Shown: positions 37,704-49,363, counted from the first letter of the stretch. The stretch is DNA of 64,000 nt from Alteribacillus sp. YIM 98480 (GCF_009765375.1 NZ_VTOK01000012.1:1-64000), one strand, 5' to 3'. Translations and numbers: made by a program. The notes: generated by a model from the letters alone, not told the origin.

Positions 37704-38757
37704 CCTTTTGCTTTTTAAACGTATGAAAAATATTATTTACGACTACAAATATCGGCACAGCGATCAAAAGACCAAGAAAACCAGCTACTTCAAACCCTAA
37801 TAAAAGAGCAAACACAATGACTAAAGGATGCAGATGAACATTTCGTCCAACGACGTAAGGAGACAAAAAGTTCCCCTCAATTTGCTGAATAAGAAATAAC
37901 AGAATAATTGTTATAATTAGTTTACTCGTAGAAATCGAAGCCGCTGCCATTAACGCAGGAGCAGCTCCTAAAATTGGGCCAAAATATGGTATTATATCAG
38001 TGATGGCGATAAAGAGCCCAAGTATTATAGCGTTTGGTATGTTTATTAGCCATAATCCAAAAACTGCCAGAAGCCCGACTGCACCTGCCACCATGAACTG
38101 CCCTCTAATATAGTCGCCAAGCGCTTCATCTACAGCACCTGCAAGCAGTTCTCCTTCATCTCGCCATTTATTGGGAACAAAACGTTTTATCGTTCTTTCT
38201 ATCGCCTTTAGATCTTTTAAAAGGTAAAAAACTAAAAATGGCAGCAATAGAAGAAGGATAATAATATCTACTATATTTCTCCATTGATGAATTAGCCCGT
38301 TCAAGCTCTCTTTTACCTTTAATTCTGTTTGTTCAAAAGCTGATTCAATACTATCATGAATTGCTGGCGGCAGTGTATCAATGCGATGATGTAGATTAGA
38401 AAAAATGGTATATAATTGCTCAAAATATTCCGGAAGATAGCGTGTGAACTTTTCAACCTGGATGTACATTACTGGACTAAAATACCATATCGTCCATGCT
38501 CCTCCTCCAAAAAAAACAACATACACAATTAAGATAGAAATAGATCTAGGTAAATGGCGTTTTTGTAAGAAATCAATAATAGGATGAAGTAAATAAGCAA
38601 TAAATGCAGCAATAATAAAAGGAAGCAGTACTTTCCCAGCAGTATTAAATAAGAAAGACCATATCGGTTTCAGCAAACTTAATAAAAAGATAATCAATAG
38701 AGATACAGCTAATAGTAAAAGACGCTGAAGCCAGATCCATTCCTTTTCCTTAAACAT
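37681..38757 (-). CDS. AI-2E family transporter (YrrI-like)
   Basis: A 358-residue polytopic membrane protein of the AI-2 exporter superfamily (UPF0118), with about eight helices and the conserved segment AITDIIPYFGPILGAAPA. Some relatives are Na+/H+ antiporters, so the substrate is not certain. The start is the ATG after GGAGGAGGGG, seven codons inside the longest frame. In B. subtilis yrrI lies beside glutamine transport genes and alaS. Confidence 0.88.
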   Translation of the reverse strand: MFKEKEWIWLQRLLLLAVSLLIIFLLSLLKPIWSFLFNTAGKVLLPFIIAAFIAYLLHPIIDFLQKRHLPRSISILIVYVVFFGGGAWTIWYFSPVMYIQVEKFTRYLPEYFEQLYTIFSNLHHRIDTLPPAIHDSIESAFEQTELKVKESLNGLIHQWRNIVDIIILLLLLPFLVFYLLKDLKAIERTIKRFVPNKWRDEGELLAGAVDEALGDYIRGQFMVAGAVGLLAVFGLWLINIPNAIILGLFIAITDIIPYFGPILGAAPALMAAASISTSKLIITIILLFLIQQIEGNFLSPYVVGRNVHLHPLVIVFALLLGFEVAGFLGLLIAVPIFVVVNNIFHTFKKQKVTLRKTL

Positions 38758-38872
38758 AATGATACCCCTCCTCCTCATTATAGGATGGGGTTTATAATAA
38801 TTATTTATGAAAAGAAAACATGCAAATTTACATTGCGCCTACAACAAAATGTATGATTTCTTTCCTATTAAT

Positions 38873-38915
38873 AAAAAGCTGCACTTATAAGATCACTTAT
38901 AAATGCAGCTTTTTA
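38873..38915. terminator. Bidirectional-looking terminator
   Basis: AAAAAGCTGCA-TTATAA pairs with TTATAA-TGCAGCTTTTT. It ends one base before the stop codon of the small DUF3918 gene, and T runs on the minus strand follow the arm. Confidence 0.8.
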
Positions 38916-39071
38916 TTATTTTCTTCCCCAGGTTTTCGCCCAGTGCTGGGTTTGATCCCAGATGTTTTCAGCTGAAAAATTAGCACGGCCACGGCGTCTT
39001 GTCATTCCTACTGCTGCTGATGTAATACCAGCTACAGCAAGAGAAGTCCAAATATTTCTTCTCTTTGTCAT
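38916..39071 (-). CDS. DUF3918-like small protein (YrzR-like)
   Basis: A 51-residue protein, MTKRRNIWTSLAVAGITS..., with a short hydrophobic stretch followed by GMTRRRGRANFS. It resembles DUF3918 proteins of bacilli. Function unknown. The start is the ATG after GGAGGATG; the longer frame has no ribosome-binding site. Confidence 0.75.
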   Translation of the reverse strand: MTKRRNIWTSLAVAGITSAAVGMTRRRGRANFSAENIWDQTQHWAKTWGRK

Positions 39072-39078
39072 TTTGCCA

Positions 39079-39270
39079 TCATCCTCCGTGTTCAGTGTAC
39101 CAATTTTTCCCAAACAAATCATCCAAACAACAAAGCGTTCCGTCTTCTTCGACTTGATATAGAGTATATTCTCCGTTTTCAATTGTCCATTCTACAAAAC
39201 ATTCCCAGCAATAATAATGTTCTGTACCTATTTTACCTGTATTTTTTGCTTTGCAATAGGGACATTCCAT
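39079..39270 (-). CDS. Small CxxC zinc-ribbon-like protein, 63 aa
   Basis: A 63-residue protein beginning MECPYCKAKNTGKIGTEHYY and continuing CWECFVEW, i.e. two CxxC pairs about 15 residues apart, a likely zinc ribbon. A third cysteine pair (LCCLDDL) follows. Function unknown. It is 7 bases upstream of the DUF3918-like gene and probably co-transcribed. Confidence 0.75.
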   Translation of the reverse strand: MECPYCKAKNTGKIGTEHYYCWECFVEWTIENGEYTLYQVEEDGTLCCLDDLFGKNWYTEHGG

Positions 39271-39411
39271 ATAGATAACCTTCCCTTTTTTCGTAAATTG
39301 TTTCGTATACACGAAAATTTGTTATCCATTATGTCCCAACTTTCTGAAGAATATACCTTTTTACGGATCTGCTTTTTTGTCTGGATAATAATAATATTGC
39401 CTTTTTAAGCT

Positions 39412-41706
39412 TTATTCATGAAATGAAACATTATCCTTACCAAGTAGTTTTTCTTTCAACGTTGTATATCTTTTCTCTCTATGTTTATTGTCAACTGCAA
39501 ATTCAACAGCACTGTTTTCTCCACATAAAATCAAATAATCTCTAGCTCTTGTAATTGCTGTATACAGCAAATTCCGCTGCAACATTCTTTTATAAGCCAT
39601 AAGCATGGGAACTACTACAATTGGAAATTCACTTCCTTGGGCTTTATGAATGGTAGTACAGTATGCAAGAGTTATTTGGTTAAGGTCTTGTCTTGTATAC
39701 GTGACCTCTTTTCCTTCAAAAGACAGAACGATCTGCATCTGCTTTTCAGCCGTTTCATTTGCCTCAAAAATAGCTTCTACTACGCCGCGGTCACCATTAA
39801 ATACTCCTTCCTCAGGATTGTTAATGAGTTGAAGGATAACATCGCCCTTGGAATACGTCGTTTCTCCAAATAAGACTTTCCGTTTCTTATCTTCATGAGG
39901 GTTATAAAGCCGTTGAAGTGTTTTATTTAACACATCTACTCCTGCCGGACCTTTATACATAGGGGCGAGCACTTGTATGTCTAAAGGTGAATAGCCTTTT
40001 TTAATAGCTCCTTCACAGACTTTTTCAATAACATCGGCTGTTTGAATTTTATTACATGAAAAAAAGCGGCGGTCTTTACAAGGACTCATTAAATCATGGG
40101 GGAGCACGCCTTTTTTTATCGAGTGAGCAAGATTAATAATAGATGAGCCTTCTGCTTGTCTATACACAACAGACAAGGAAACAATGGGAACAATGTTTGT
40201 TTCAATTAGATCCCCTAACACTTGTCCTGGACCAACGGAAGGAAGCTGATCTTCGTCACCTACTAAAATTACTTGCATGTCTTCAGGTACAGATCGAAAT
40301 AATTGGTTGGCAAGCCACATGTCTACCATGGATACTTCATCAATAATTAGAAGTTTTCCTTCTAGAGGTTCTTCTTCATCTTTTTCAAAAGCTTCATCAC
40401 CATCCACTCCATTATATCCTAATAATTTATGGATAGTGCTTGCTTTTAGACCTGTAGACTCCTTCATACGCTTTGCAGCACGTCCGGTTGGAGCTGCCAG
40501 CAGCACTGGAAATGGTTCTTCTTTTTTATAAGCTGAACGGTCGAGCGAAAACCCATGCAGCTTGGAGAATATTTCTACAATGGCCCGTATGACAGTGGTT
40601 TTCCCAGTTCCAGGGCCCCCTGTCAGTATCATTAAAGGGGAGTGAACCGCTTTTTGAATGGCTTCTTTTTGATGGTCGGCGTACTCAATACCAAATTGCT
40701 CCTCTGTTTCACCAAGCGCTTTTAAAAATTCCGCTTCAGAAAAAGCCGCATCTTCTTCTCGCTCAAGCAATTTTTTAACTTTAGTAACAAACCCTTTTTC
40801 TGCAAAATAAAGAGACGCCATATAAACCCTATCGTCTTCTTGAATTAATTTATCTTCTTCGGCAAGTTCAATCAGTGCTAATTCTAATAATTCATTACTT
40901 ATTTTATTTTGAGAATCGTTTAATAAGTACTTTGATTCTTGGGTGAGAAGAGACCACGGTACATACACATGTCCGTCCTGCATTGTTTTTTCATACAAAA
41001 TATATAACATTCCAGCTTTAACACGTTCGGGATCATTGCGTTTAATGCCAAGACTTTTTCCTAATTTGTCTGCTTTGTAAAATCCCACTCCTTCTATATC
41101 CCAAACTAACTGATATGGTGTATCCTGTATGACATCAAAGGTACGCTCTCGGTACGCATTATATATTTTTACAGCCAGCTCCATTCCAAATCCATATTGG
41201 GTCAGCATTGTCATCGCTTGTTCCATTCCCTGGTTCTCAAGCATGGCCTGGTAAATATTCTGCCTTCTTTTTTGATTTAATCCAGATAATTTTTTGAGTT
41301 TATCCGGATCATCAAGAATTTTTCCGATCACGTTTTCCCCGAATTTTTCAACTAGTAGAGAGGCCGTTTTTTCACCTATCCCTGGAAAGCGCTCACTTGA
41401 AAGATATGCAACAAGTGCTTCTTTTTCAGTCGGTATTTCTTTTTTATATGATTGAACGTGATATTGTTTTCCAAAACGCGGATGCTCTTTAAAGACTCCT
41501 TCAAAATAATACCGTTCATCCGTTTCCACTGATGGGAAGTAACCAACAACAGTTACTTTTTTCTCGTCTGCCTTGGGATAAGATTTTCTCACTTTTACAA
41601 TGAGAACGGTATACCCATTTTCTTCATTTCTAAAAATGACATGGACGACTGTGCCGCTTATAAACGATTCGGAAGGTGAATCGTTTTCGTAAGGAACACT
41701 TGACAT
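39412..41706 (-). CDS. recD2: ATP-dependent helicase RecD2
   Basis: RecD2 is a 5'-3' SF1B DNA helicase acting in replication-fork repair without RecBC. The 764-residue protein has an N-terminal OB-like segment, helix-hairpin-helix repeats (FPGIGEKTASLLVEKFG), Walker A LTGGPGTGKTTVIRA near residue 355, Walker B LLIIDEVSMVDMWL and the C-terminal motif VI LLYTAITRARDYLILCG. Known as YrrC in B. subtilis. Confidence 0.96.
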   Translation of the reverse strand: MSSVPYENDSPSESFISGTVVHVIFRNEENGYTVLIVKVRKSYPKADEKKVTVVGYFPSVETDERYYFEGVFKEHPRFGKQYHVQSYKKEIPTEKEALVAYLSSERFPGIGEKTASLLVEKFGENVIGKILDDPDKLKKLSGLNQKRRQNIYQAMLENQGMEQAMTMLTQYGFGMELAVKIYNAYRERTFDVIQDTPYQLVWDIEGVGFYKADKLGKSLGIKRNDPERVKAGMLYILYEKTMQDGHVYVPWSLLTQESKYLLNDSQNKISNELLELALIELAEEDKLIQEDDRVYMASLYFAEKGFVTKVKKLLEREEDAAFSEAEFLKALGETEEQFGIEYADHQKEAIQKAVHSPLMILTGGPGTGKTTVIRAIVEIFSKLHGFSLDRSAYKKEEPFPVLLAAPTGRAAKRMKESTGLKASTIHKLLGYNGVDGDEAFEKDEEEPLEGKLLIIDEVSMVDMWLANQLFRSVPEDMQVILVGDEDQLPSVGPGQVLGDLIETNIVPIVSLSVVYRQAEGSSIINLAHSIKKGVLPHDLMSPCKDRRFFSCNKIQTADVIEKVCEGAIKKGYSPLDIQVLAPMYKGPAGVDVLNKTLQRLYNPHEDKKRKVLFGETTYSKGDVILQLINNPEEGVFNGDRGVVEAIFEANETAEKQMQIVLSFEGKEVTYTRQDLNQITLAYCTTIHKAQGSEFPIVVVPMLMAYKRMLQRNLLYTAITRARDYLILCGENSAVEFAVDNKHREKRYTTLKEKLLGKDNVSFHE

Positions 41707-41720
41707 AAGAAACCTCCGGA

Positions 41721-42380
41721 TTATTTATCCAGCAGCTTTTTTGCTTGTTCTTTCCCATTCTGGGCTAACAAATGGTCAGGCTGCTGTTCAATTGCTTGAT
41801 CAAAATAAAAAATAGCTTCTTTTAATTCGTCTTGATACATGCTGGCAACACCTAAATTATAATAAGCATCCGCGTGTGTTTGATCTTCTTTGATTACTCT
41901 TTTAAAATGGGGAACAGCTTCATCAATTTGGTGAGATTGAGCTAAACATAGTCCATAGTAAAATCGTGCATCCGTGTCACTTGGGTTACACTCCAATGCT
42001 CTTTGTAACGAGGCTAGTGCATGAGGAAGTCTTCCAGATTGCATATAAGACATTCCCATCATGTAATGTAAACTGTCGTCGTCTAACCCTGCCTTGTGGG
42101 CTTGCTGGTACATCGTAACAGCTTCTGCGTATTTTTCTGCGTTGTATAAAACATTCCCTGCCCCGTAGTAAGCAGCAGCTGCCTCATTATTTAATTCTAA
42201 TGCTTTTTGAAAAAAGTTAAGTGCTTTGTCGCTCTCTCCCATTTCAGCGAGAAGGTTTCCAAAATTGATATAGGCCAACGGATCTTCGGGTTCTTCTTCA
42301 ATAGCCTTATTTAATAACTCCAGTGCTTTTTCCAACTCGCCATTTTGTATAGCTTTCATCGCTTGTTCGTTGGAACTCAT
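41721..42380 (-). CDS. yrrB: Tetratricopeptide repeat protein (YrrB-like)
   Basis: About six consecutive TPR units, e.g. PLAYINFGNLLAEMGESDKA and ADAYYNLGVASMYQDELKEA, giving a protein of 219 residues. TPR proteins mediate protein-protein contacts; the partner is unknown. I chose the ATG at 42380, 8 bases after GGAGAGTG, because the ATG at 42428 has no ribosome-binding site. It lies between recD2 and mnmA, as in B. subtilis. Confidence 0.9.
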   Translation of the reverse strand: MSSNEQAMKAIQNGELEKALELLNKAIEEEPEDPLAYINFGNLLAEMGESDKALNFFQKALELNNEAAAAYYGAGNVLYNAEKYAEAVTMYQQAHKAGLDDDSLHYMMGMSYMQSGRLPHALASLQRALECNPSDTDARFYYGLCLAQSHQIDEAVPHFKRVIKEDQTHADAYYNLGVASMYQDELKEAIFYFDQAIEQQPDHLLAQNGKEQAKKLLDK

Positions 42381-42449
42381 ATCTTCATCACTCTCCACTT
42401 GAATCCTGATGTTTGAAGAATTTTCCATATGTATGAAAGGGAAGACGTC

Positions 42450-44731
<2,282 letters not shown>

Positions 44732-44758
44732 GTTTTCACCGTCCTACAGTGCTTACAA

Positions 44759-45178
44759 TCAAATATAAAACATATAATATTCGTGATCATCTTTTCCTTC
44801 ATAGGAAGCAAGATCTTCTAATGTTGTGCTGTCAAGAACATCTTTAACCGCATCCCTTATTTTTATCCACAAATCCCGCTTGGCGGGTTCTTCATCATCT
44901 AAAACTTCTACAGGGCTGATTGGTCCTTCAAGTACACGAATAATATCTCCGGCAGTTATCTCTGACGGGGCTTTTGAAAGCATATAACCTCCATATGCGC
45001 CGCGGACACTTTTTACTAAAATCGCGTTTCTTAAAGGAGCAATCAATTGCTCAAGGTAATGTTCGGATAAAGAATGTTCTTTTGCAATTGATTTTAAAGA
45101 TACAGGACCTTCACCGTATTTTTTTGCTAAAGCCATCATTATAGTTAGTCCGTATCGTCCCTTGGTTGATATTTTCAC
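44759..45178 (-). CDS. cymR: CymR, Rrf2-family cysteine metabolism regulator
   Basis: CymR represses genes for cysteine uptake and synthesis, together with CysK. The 139-residue protein has the Rrf2 winged helix MKISTKGRYGLTIMMALAKK and SVRGAYGGYMLSKAP. The C-X-C cysteine set of Fe-S Rrf2 proteins is absent, as in other CymR. It starts with GTG after AGAGGTG. The gene upstream, encoding a YczE-like protein, runs 68 bases into it. Confidence 0.93.
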   Translation of the reverse strand: MKISTKGRYGLTIMMALAKKYGEGPVSLKSIAKEHSLSEHYLEQLIAPLRNAILVKSVRGAYGGYMLSKAPSEITAGDIIRVLEGPISPVEVLDDEEPAKRDLWIKIRDAVKDVLDSTTLEDLASYEGKDDHEYYMFYI

Positions 45179-45812
45179 ATTTCACACCTCTTTCAATAAG
45201 TCGATGAACAAGTATTCTGCATTGCGGTAAGGCAAAACCAACGACATGGCCTATACCGACACAAAATAAAATAGTCCCTATAAATACAGGGCCTCCTAAA
45301 AACCATCCTGCCGATAAAACGGTTATTTCCATTATCCCCCGAACTCTGGATACTTTCCAGCCTGTTTTTTCTTGAAGTGCAATCATAAGGCTGTCTCTTG
45401 GACCAGCACCGCATTCTGGGGCAATATAAATTCCTATTCCATATCCAATAATCAAGATTCCTAATAAAAGCATCAAAAGCTTAAACAAAAATGCATCAGG
45501 TGTCGTTAATAAAAACAAAAAAATATCTATAAAAACGCCAACTAAAACCATGTTGACTATGCCGCCAGCCTGCGGCCATTCTTTTTGCAAAAGGGAGGTA
45601 AACCCAATAATAAAAATACCCATTATAATGCTCCATGTACCAACCGTCAATCCCAGCTGTTTTTGAAGCCCAATGTGCAGGACATCCCACGGGGCGCTTC
45701 CTAAATCTGCTGTAATCATCATGGCAATTCCAAATGACATAATGATTAATCCTGTCATAAAAATAAGCCACCTTGATAAGAGGCGTTCCCCTTTTACGAA
45801 TGTTCTCTCCAT
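45111..45812 (-). CDS. YczE/YitT-like integral membrane protein
   Basis: A 233-residue protein with about five or six helices. MSFGIAMMITADLGSAPWDV and ECGAGPRDSLMIALQ are typical of YczE-family proteins, whose substrate is unknown. It lies between rarA and cymR, where B. subtilis has none. Its last 22 codons (VKCENINQGTIRTNYNDGFS..) overlap the start of cymR in another frame. GAAGGG precedes the ATG. Confidence 0.85.
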   Translation of the reverse strand: MERTFVKGERLLSRWLIFMTGLIIMSFGIAMMITADLGSAPWDVLHIGLQKQLGLTVGTWSIIMGIFIIGFTSLLQKEWPQAGGIVNMVLVGVFIDIFLFLLTTPDAFLFKLLMLLLGILIIGYGIGIYIAPECGAGPRDSLMIALQEKTGWKVSRVRGIMEITVLSAGWFLGGPVFIGTILFCVGIGHVVGFALPQCRILVHRLIERGVKCENINQGTIRTNYNDGFSKKIR

Positions 45813-46202
45813 TTTTTCCCTTCTCTCTATTTTAGCAAAATCTAATGATTTATTAGAAAAACTGGCTTGTCACTTTATAAAGAAACCCCCAATTAGTGAG
45901 CCTGATAGGCGGTGACAGAAGCATAGTTACCCTTTTACTATTTTCCAAATAGTTTTATGCACATTCTATAGCATAATAATGCCAGTCTTGTGGCGATGAC
46001 TGCGTTCGTACGTCTTATGCATTGAATACCCTAGCGTTTTCTTATACTGTTAACCAATAAAATGACATGTTCCTATAAGTGTAAAAATACAAATTTATTT
46101 ACAATCAAGTGCCATTATAGCATGAATGTAAATGTTTTTACATGACGCATGCTTACAGGAAGCTGACATGTTTCTCAGCAGTTCATATTATCTAAAAAAT
46201 AA
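45813..46202. other. Gene-free stretch between the YczE-like gene and rarA
   Basis: No convincing ORF. An extended -10 sequence, TGCTATAAT, on the minus strand at 46114-46122 could start the YczE-cymR transcript, giving a leader of about 295 bases. I recognise no riboswitch in that leader. Confidence 0.5.
46114..46122 (-). promoter_or_regulatory. Extended -10 promoter candidate upstream of YczE-cymR
   Basis: TGCTATAAT is a perfect extended -10. The -35 region (TGTAAA at 17 bases) matches in only three of six positions, which extended -10 promoters tolerate. Confidence 0.5.
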
Positions 46203-47510
46203 TTAATTATTTTTATTTAATTGCCGGAGCTGTTCTTCTTTTAATTTTTCATATACTTTTTTGAATTTTTCTTCTTGTCCTGCTTCGCCAGGGTTATAAA
46301 ATCCAATATTTTCCATCCCGCTTGGAAGATACTGCTGTGCCACCCAGCCGCCGAATTTACCTATCGGATAGTGGTGTGGATATTTATACTCAATGCCATG
46401 CCCCAATTTTTCAGCACCCTTGTAATGAGCGTCTTTTAAATGATCTGGAATCGTTATTTTTTTTCCTTCCTGAACATAAGACATGGCCTCATTTATAGCC
46501 ATATAAGCACGGTTTGATTTTGGAGAAAGGCATAGTTCAATAACAATATTGGCAAGTGGTATTCTTGCTTCTGGAAAACCTAATCGTTCAGCAGCTTGAA
46601 TTGCCGCTAATGCCCGTTCTCCCATTTCAGGTTTTGCTAATCCTACATCTTCATAAGCAGCACATAATATTCTTCTAGAAATGCCTACCAAATCTCCTGC
46701 CTCTATTAAGAGAGCAAGCATTAAACATGCTGCGTCCGCATCTCCTCCTCTAATAGATTTATGAAAGCCACTTAAAACATCATAATGTCCATCCCCTGAT
46801 TTATCTATATTAAGATCGTTTTTTTGCACAGAATTTTTCACTGTTTCCACAGTAATAGAGATACGGTTTTTACTATCAACTTCACTGCTCAAAAAGGAAA
46901 TTTCAAGTTTATTAAATGCAGCCCTCAAGTCACCGCCGCTGATGTCTGCTATCACTTGCAGCGTATTTTCTTCCACATCTACCCCGTATTGTCCAAGCCC
47001 TTTTTCTTCATCCTCAACCGCTCTTTTTAAACCTTCAACAATTTCACTTCTCGTTAACGGTTGCAGCTCAAAAATTAAACACCTAGATCTTATGGCTAGA
47101 TTTATATTATGGTATGGATTTTCACTTGTTAATCCTATTAATATTAGTATTCCCTTCTCTATATGTGGGAGCAAGAACTCAATTTGTGTCTTAGAAAAAC
47201 GATGAATTTCATCCACACAAAGTACGATTGTCTCGTTATACATTTTCGCTTCATTTACCACAATCTCCAAGTCTTTTTTGTTACTTGATGTGGCGTTAAG
47301 TTTTCGAAATCGAAGGCCGGTAGAACCAGCAAAAGCATTGGCAATAGATGTCTTGCCTACTCCGGGTCTGCCGTAAAGGATCATAGAGGATAATTGTTCT
47401 TTTTTAATCATTTGAAACAAAGGTTTTTCTTCAGAAAGCAAATGTTTTTGTCCAATAACTTCTTCTATTACATTCGGTCTCATTTTATATGCTAGAGGTT
47501 CATGTTTCAT
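46203..47510 (-). CDS. rarA: Replication-associated recombination protein RarA
   Basis: A 435-residue AAA+ ATPase of the RarA/MgsA/WRNIP1 family, acting at stalled forks with RecA and SSB. Walker A is YGRPGVGKTSIANAF, Walker B CVDEIHRFSKTQ, and the MgsA C-terminal domain has EARIPLANIVIELCLSPKSN and HYPIGKFGGWVAQQYLPSG (in part). The start is the ATG 8 bases after GGAG; the GTG nine bases upstream lies too close to it. Confidence 0.96.
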   Translation of the reverse strand: MKHEPLAYKMRPNVIEEVIGQKHLLSEEKPLFQMIKKEQLSSMILYGRPGVGKTSIANAFAGSTGLRFRKLNATSSNKKDLEIVVNEAKMYNETIVLCVDEIHRFSKTQIEFLLPHIEKGILILIGLTSENPYHNINLAIRSRCLIFELQPLTRSEIVEGLKRAVEDEEKGLGQYGVDVEENTLQVIADISGGDLRAAFNKLEISFLSSEVDSKNRISITVETVKNSVQKNDLNIDKSGDGHYDVLSGFHKSIRGGDADAACLMLALLIEAGDLVGISRRILCAAYEDVGLAKPEMGERALAAIQAAERLGFPEARIPLANIVIELCLSPKSNRAYMAINEAMSYVQEGKKITIPDHLKDAHYKGAEKLGHGIEYKYPHHYPIGKFGGWVAQQYLPSGMENIGFYNPGEAGQEEKFKKVYEKLKEEQLRQLNKNN

Positions 47511-47785
47511 ACTTTTCACTCCAAGTTATAGACATTAAAGGCACTAAAAGATATCTTCTCTTTGCTTCTTTCATTATAAAAGTAACAATACATACTACAC
47601 ATTACCAAATGTTAATCGATCTTTTCTATCTTTTTGCTTCACATATAGTAGAGTTGGTAAATGCTGTTCCTAATCGTTTCACTACCCAGAATTTGATAAA
47701 TTTTCATTAAATCTATGTAATAGATGATGCTTAAACTATAAGCCACACCAGTATTTTCATAAATTCTTATTCCTCACATTACCAC

Positions 47786-47815
47786 GTATAAAAAATTATT
47801 TTAGCGTCTAGACTG
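47786..47815 (+). promoter_or_regulatory. Sigma-F-like promoter before the rsfA-like gene
   Basis: GTATA, a perfect match to the sigma-F -35, is followed after 15 bases by GTCTAGACTG, one mismatch from the -10 consensus GGNNANAHTR. The start codon is 100 bases downstream. The 395-base gap 47520-47914 shows nothing else. Confidence 0.5.
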
Positions 47816-47914
47816 ATTAACGGTAAATCTAGTTTTTGCTTTAAAGACAGGATTCCCTTATGACCTTATGACTTGAAGTAAAGATACGCAAATGAATTAA
47901 AGGAGAGAATAATT

Positions 47915-48496
47915 ATGAATTTGAGACAGGATGCATGGTCAGAAAAAGACGACCGCCTTTTGGCCAATACTGTTTTAAAACATATTCGTGAAGGTAGCAC
48001 ACAACTAAAAGCGTTTGATGAAACAGGGGATATGTTGGAAAGAACCTCAGCTGCCTGCGGATTCCGCTGGAATGCAATTGTTCGCCAAAAATTTGAGCAC
48101 AAAGTGAAAGAAGCAAAACGAGAACGCAAAATGAGAATGCGTGCTACTGCAAATCAAGCTGCAAACCAAATTAACCCTTCACGTCATAGCAGTTCACTTA
48201 CAATAGACCATATTATCACTCATCTAGATGGAGTAGCAAATGAATTAGATCAACATGGTCCTGCTCCACTAGAAGATATTGAAAAAGAGATTACATCTCT
48301 AGAACACGCAAAAAAGACATTACAGCAAGAAATTAATGAAATGAAAAATGAGTATAATACAATGAAACGTGATTATGATACTATTGTTCATATGATGAAT
48401 CGAGCAAGAGAAATGGCTATGACAGAAGAAAGTCTTCCTGCCTCTAATGTTTTTCGAATGGACCGTAACGGCAATTTAGAAAAGCTTTCCATCTAA
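47915..48496 (+). CDS. RsfA-family sporulation regulator
   Basis: A 193-residue protein with an N-terminal Myb/SANT-like DNA-binding domain: RQDAWSEKDDRLLANTVLKH then ERTSAACGFRWNAIVRQ. The C-terminal half has a coiled coil (EDIEKEITSLEHAKKTLQQE). It matches the RsfA family, prespore-specific regulators that tune sigma-F-dependent genes. It is not at the B. subtilis rsfA locus, so the exact orthologue (RsfA or YlbO type) is uncertain. GGAGAG precedes the ATG. Confidence 0.85.
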   Translation: MNLRQDAWSEKDDRLLANTVLKHIREGSTQLKAFDETGDMLERTSAACGFRWNAIVRQKFEHKVKEAKRERKMRMRATANQAANQINPSRHSSSLTIDHIITHLDGVANELDQHGPAPLEDIEKEITSLEHAKKTLQQEINEMKNEYNTMKRDYDTIVHMMNRAREMAMTEESLPASNVFRMDRNGNLEKLSI

Positions 48497-48520
48497 TTGC
48501 ATTCAAAAAAGTGTTAATTT

Positions 48521-48554
48521 AAACTGTCTCCGTGTAATCAGAGACAGTTTTTTT
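48521..48554 (+). terminator. Terminator of the rsfA-like gene
   Basis: AAACTGTCTC and GAGACAGTTT form a 10-bp stem with a 10-base loop, followed by a run of T. It may also serve the convergent tcdA gene. Confidence 0.88.
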
Positions 48555-48555
48555 G

Positions 48556-49326
48556 TTACTGATGCATTCGTTGAATGTCGATTCCTTGTAGCAGATTATT
48601 AATCACATGACCTGCTGCTATTAGTCCAGCAACTGAGGGTACGAATGCATTAGAAGAAGGCGGCATTTTTGACTTACGTATGTTACTCTTTTCAGCTGTA
48701 TCTGGAACAATTCGATTTCGTACATCCTCTTTTATTTTGATTGGTGTTTCATCTGAAAACACTACGTCTATCCCTTCATATATACCGCTTTTTCTTAGTT
48801 CTCTTCGCATCACTCTGGCCATTGGGTCATTTTCTGTTTCAAACAAATCTACAATGGATAATCGGGAAGGGTCCATTTTATTTGCTGCTCCCATACTTGA
48901 AATTACTGGAATCCCCCGCTCGTGGCACTCTTTAATTAAGTGGATCTTGTAAGAAATTGTATCTGAGGCGTCTATGATGTAATCGGGTTTGTATGCAAAA
49001 AATTCTTCACATGTTTCTTCTGTATAAAACATTTTTACATCTTCAATCTCACACTCAGGATTAATATCCAAAAGTCTTTCTTTCATCACATCTACTTTAG
49101 GTTTTCCAACTGTAGACATGAGAGCATGCAACTGTCTGTTAACATTTGTAATGTCAATATCATCTTTGTCAACAAGGATAACACGTCCAACTCCAGATCG
49201 AACAAGCGCTTCAGCAGAAAAAGAACCAACTCCTCCAACACCGAGAACAGCCACTGATTTACTTTTCAGCTGCTCCAATCCTGCTTGCCCTATGGCTAAT
49301 TCATTTCGAGAAAACTGATGAAGCAA
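48556..49326 (-). CDS. tcdA: tRNA threonylcarbamoyladenosine dehydratase TcdA
   Basis: TcdA (YrvM/CsdL, ThiF/E1-like) cyclises t6A37 to ct6A in tRNAs, using ATP. The 256-residue protein has the Rossmann ATP site VAVLGVGGVGSFSAEALVRSG and the DIDITNVNRQLHAL segment, with a catalytic-region SSMGAANKMDPSRL. Start taken at the TTG at 49326 after AAAGGAGAG. The longer frame runs into the 6S RNA terminator and is not real. It follows the 6S RNA gene, as in B. subtilis. Confidence 0.92.
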   Translation of the reverse strand: MLHQFSRNELAIGQAGLEQLKSKSVAVLGVGGVGSFSAEALVRSGVGRVILVDKDDIDITNVNRQLHALMSTVGKPKVDVMKERLLDINPECEIEDVKMFYTEETCEEFFAYKPDYIIDASDTISYKIHLIKECHERGIPVISSMGAANKMDPSRLSIVDLFETENDPMARVMRRELRKSGIYEGIDVVFSDETPIKIKEDVRNRIVPDTAEKSNIRKSKMPPSSNAFVPSVAGLIAAGHVINNLLQGIDIQRMHQ

Positions 49327-49363
49327 GATAATCTCTCCTTTATATTGTCGTTTCACATAAAAA

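Noticed and set aside
45813-46113. Riboswitch in the leader of the YczE-cymR transcript
   Set aside because: No known riboswitch core could be matched; the leader itself depends on an unproven promoter.
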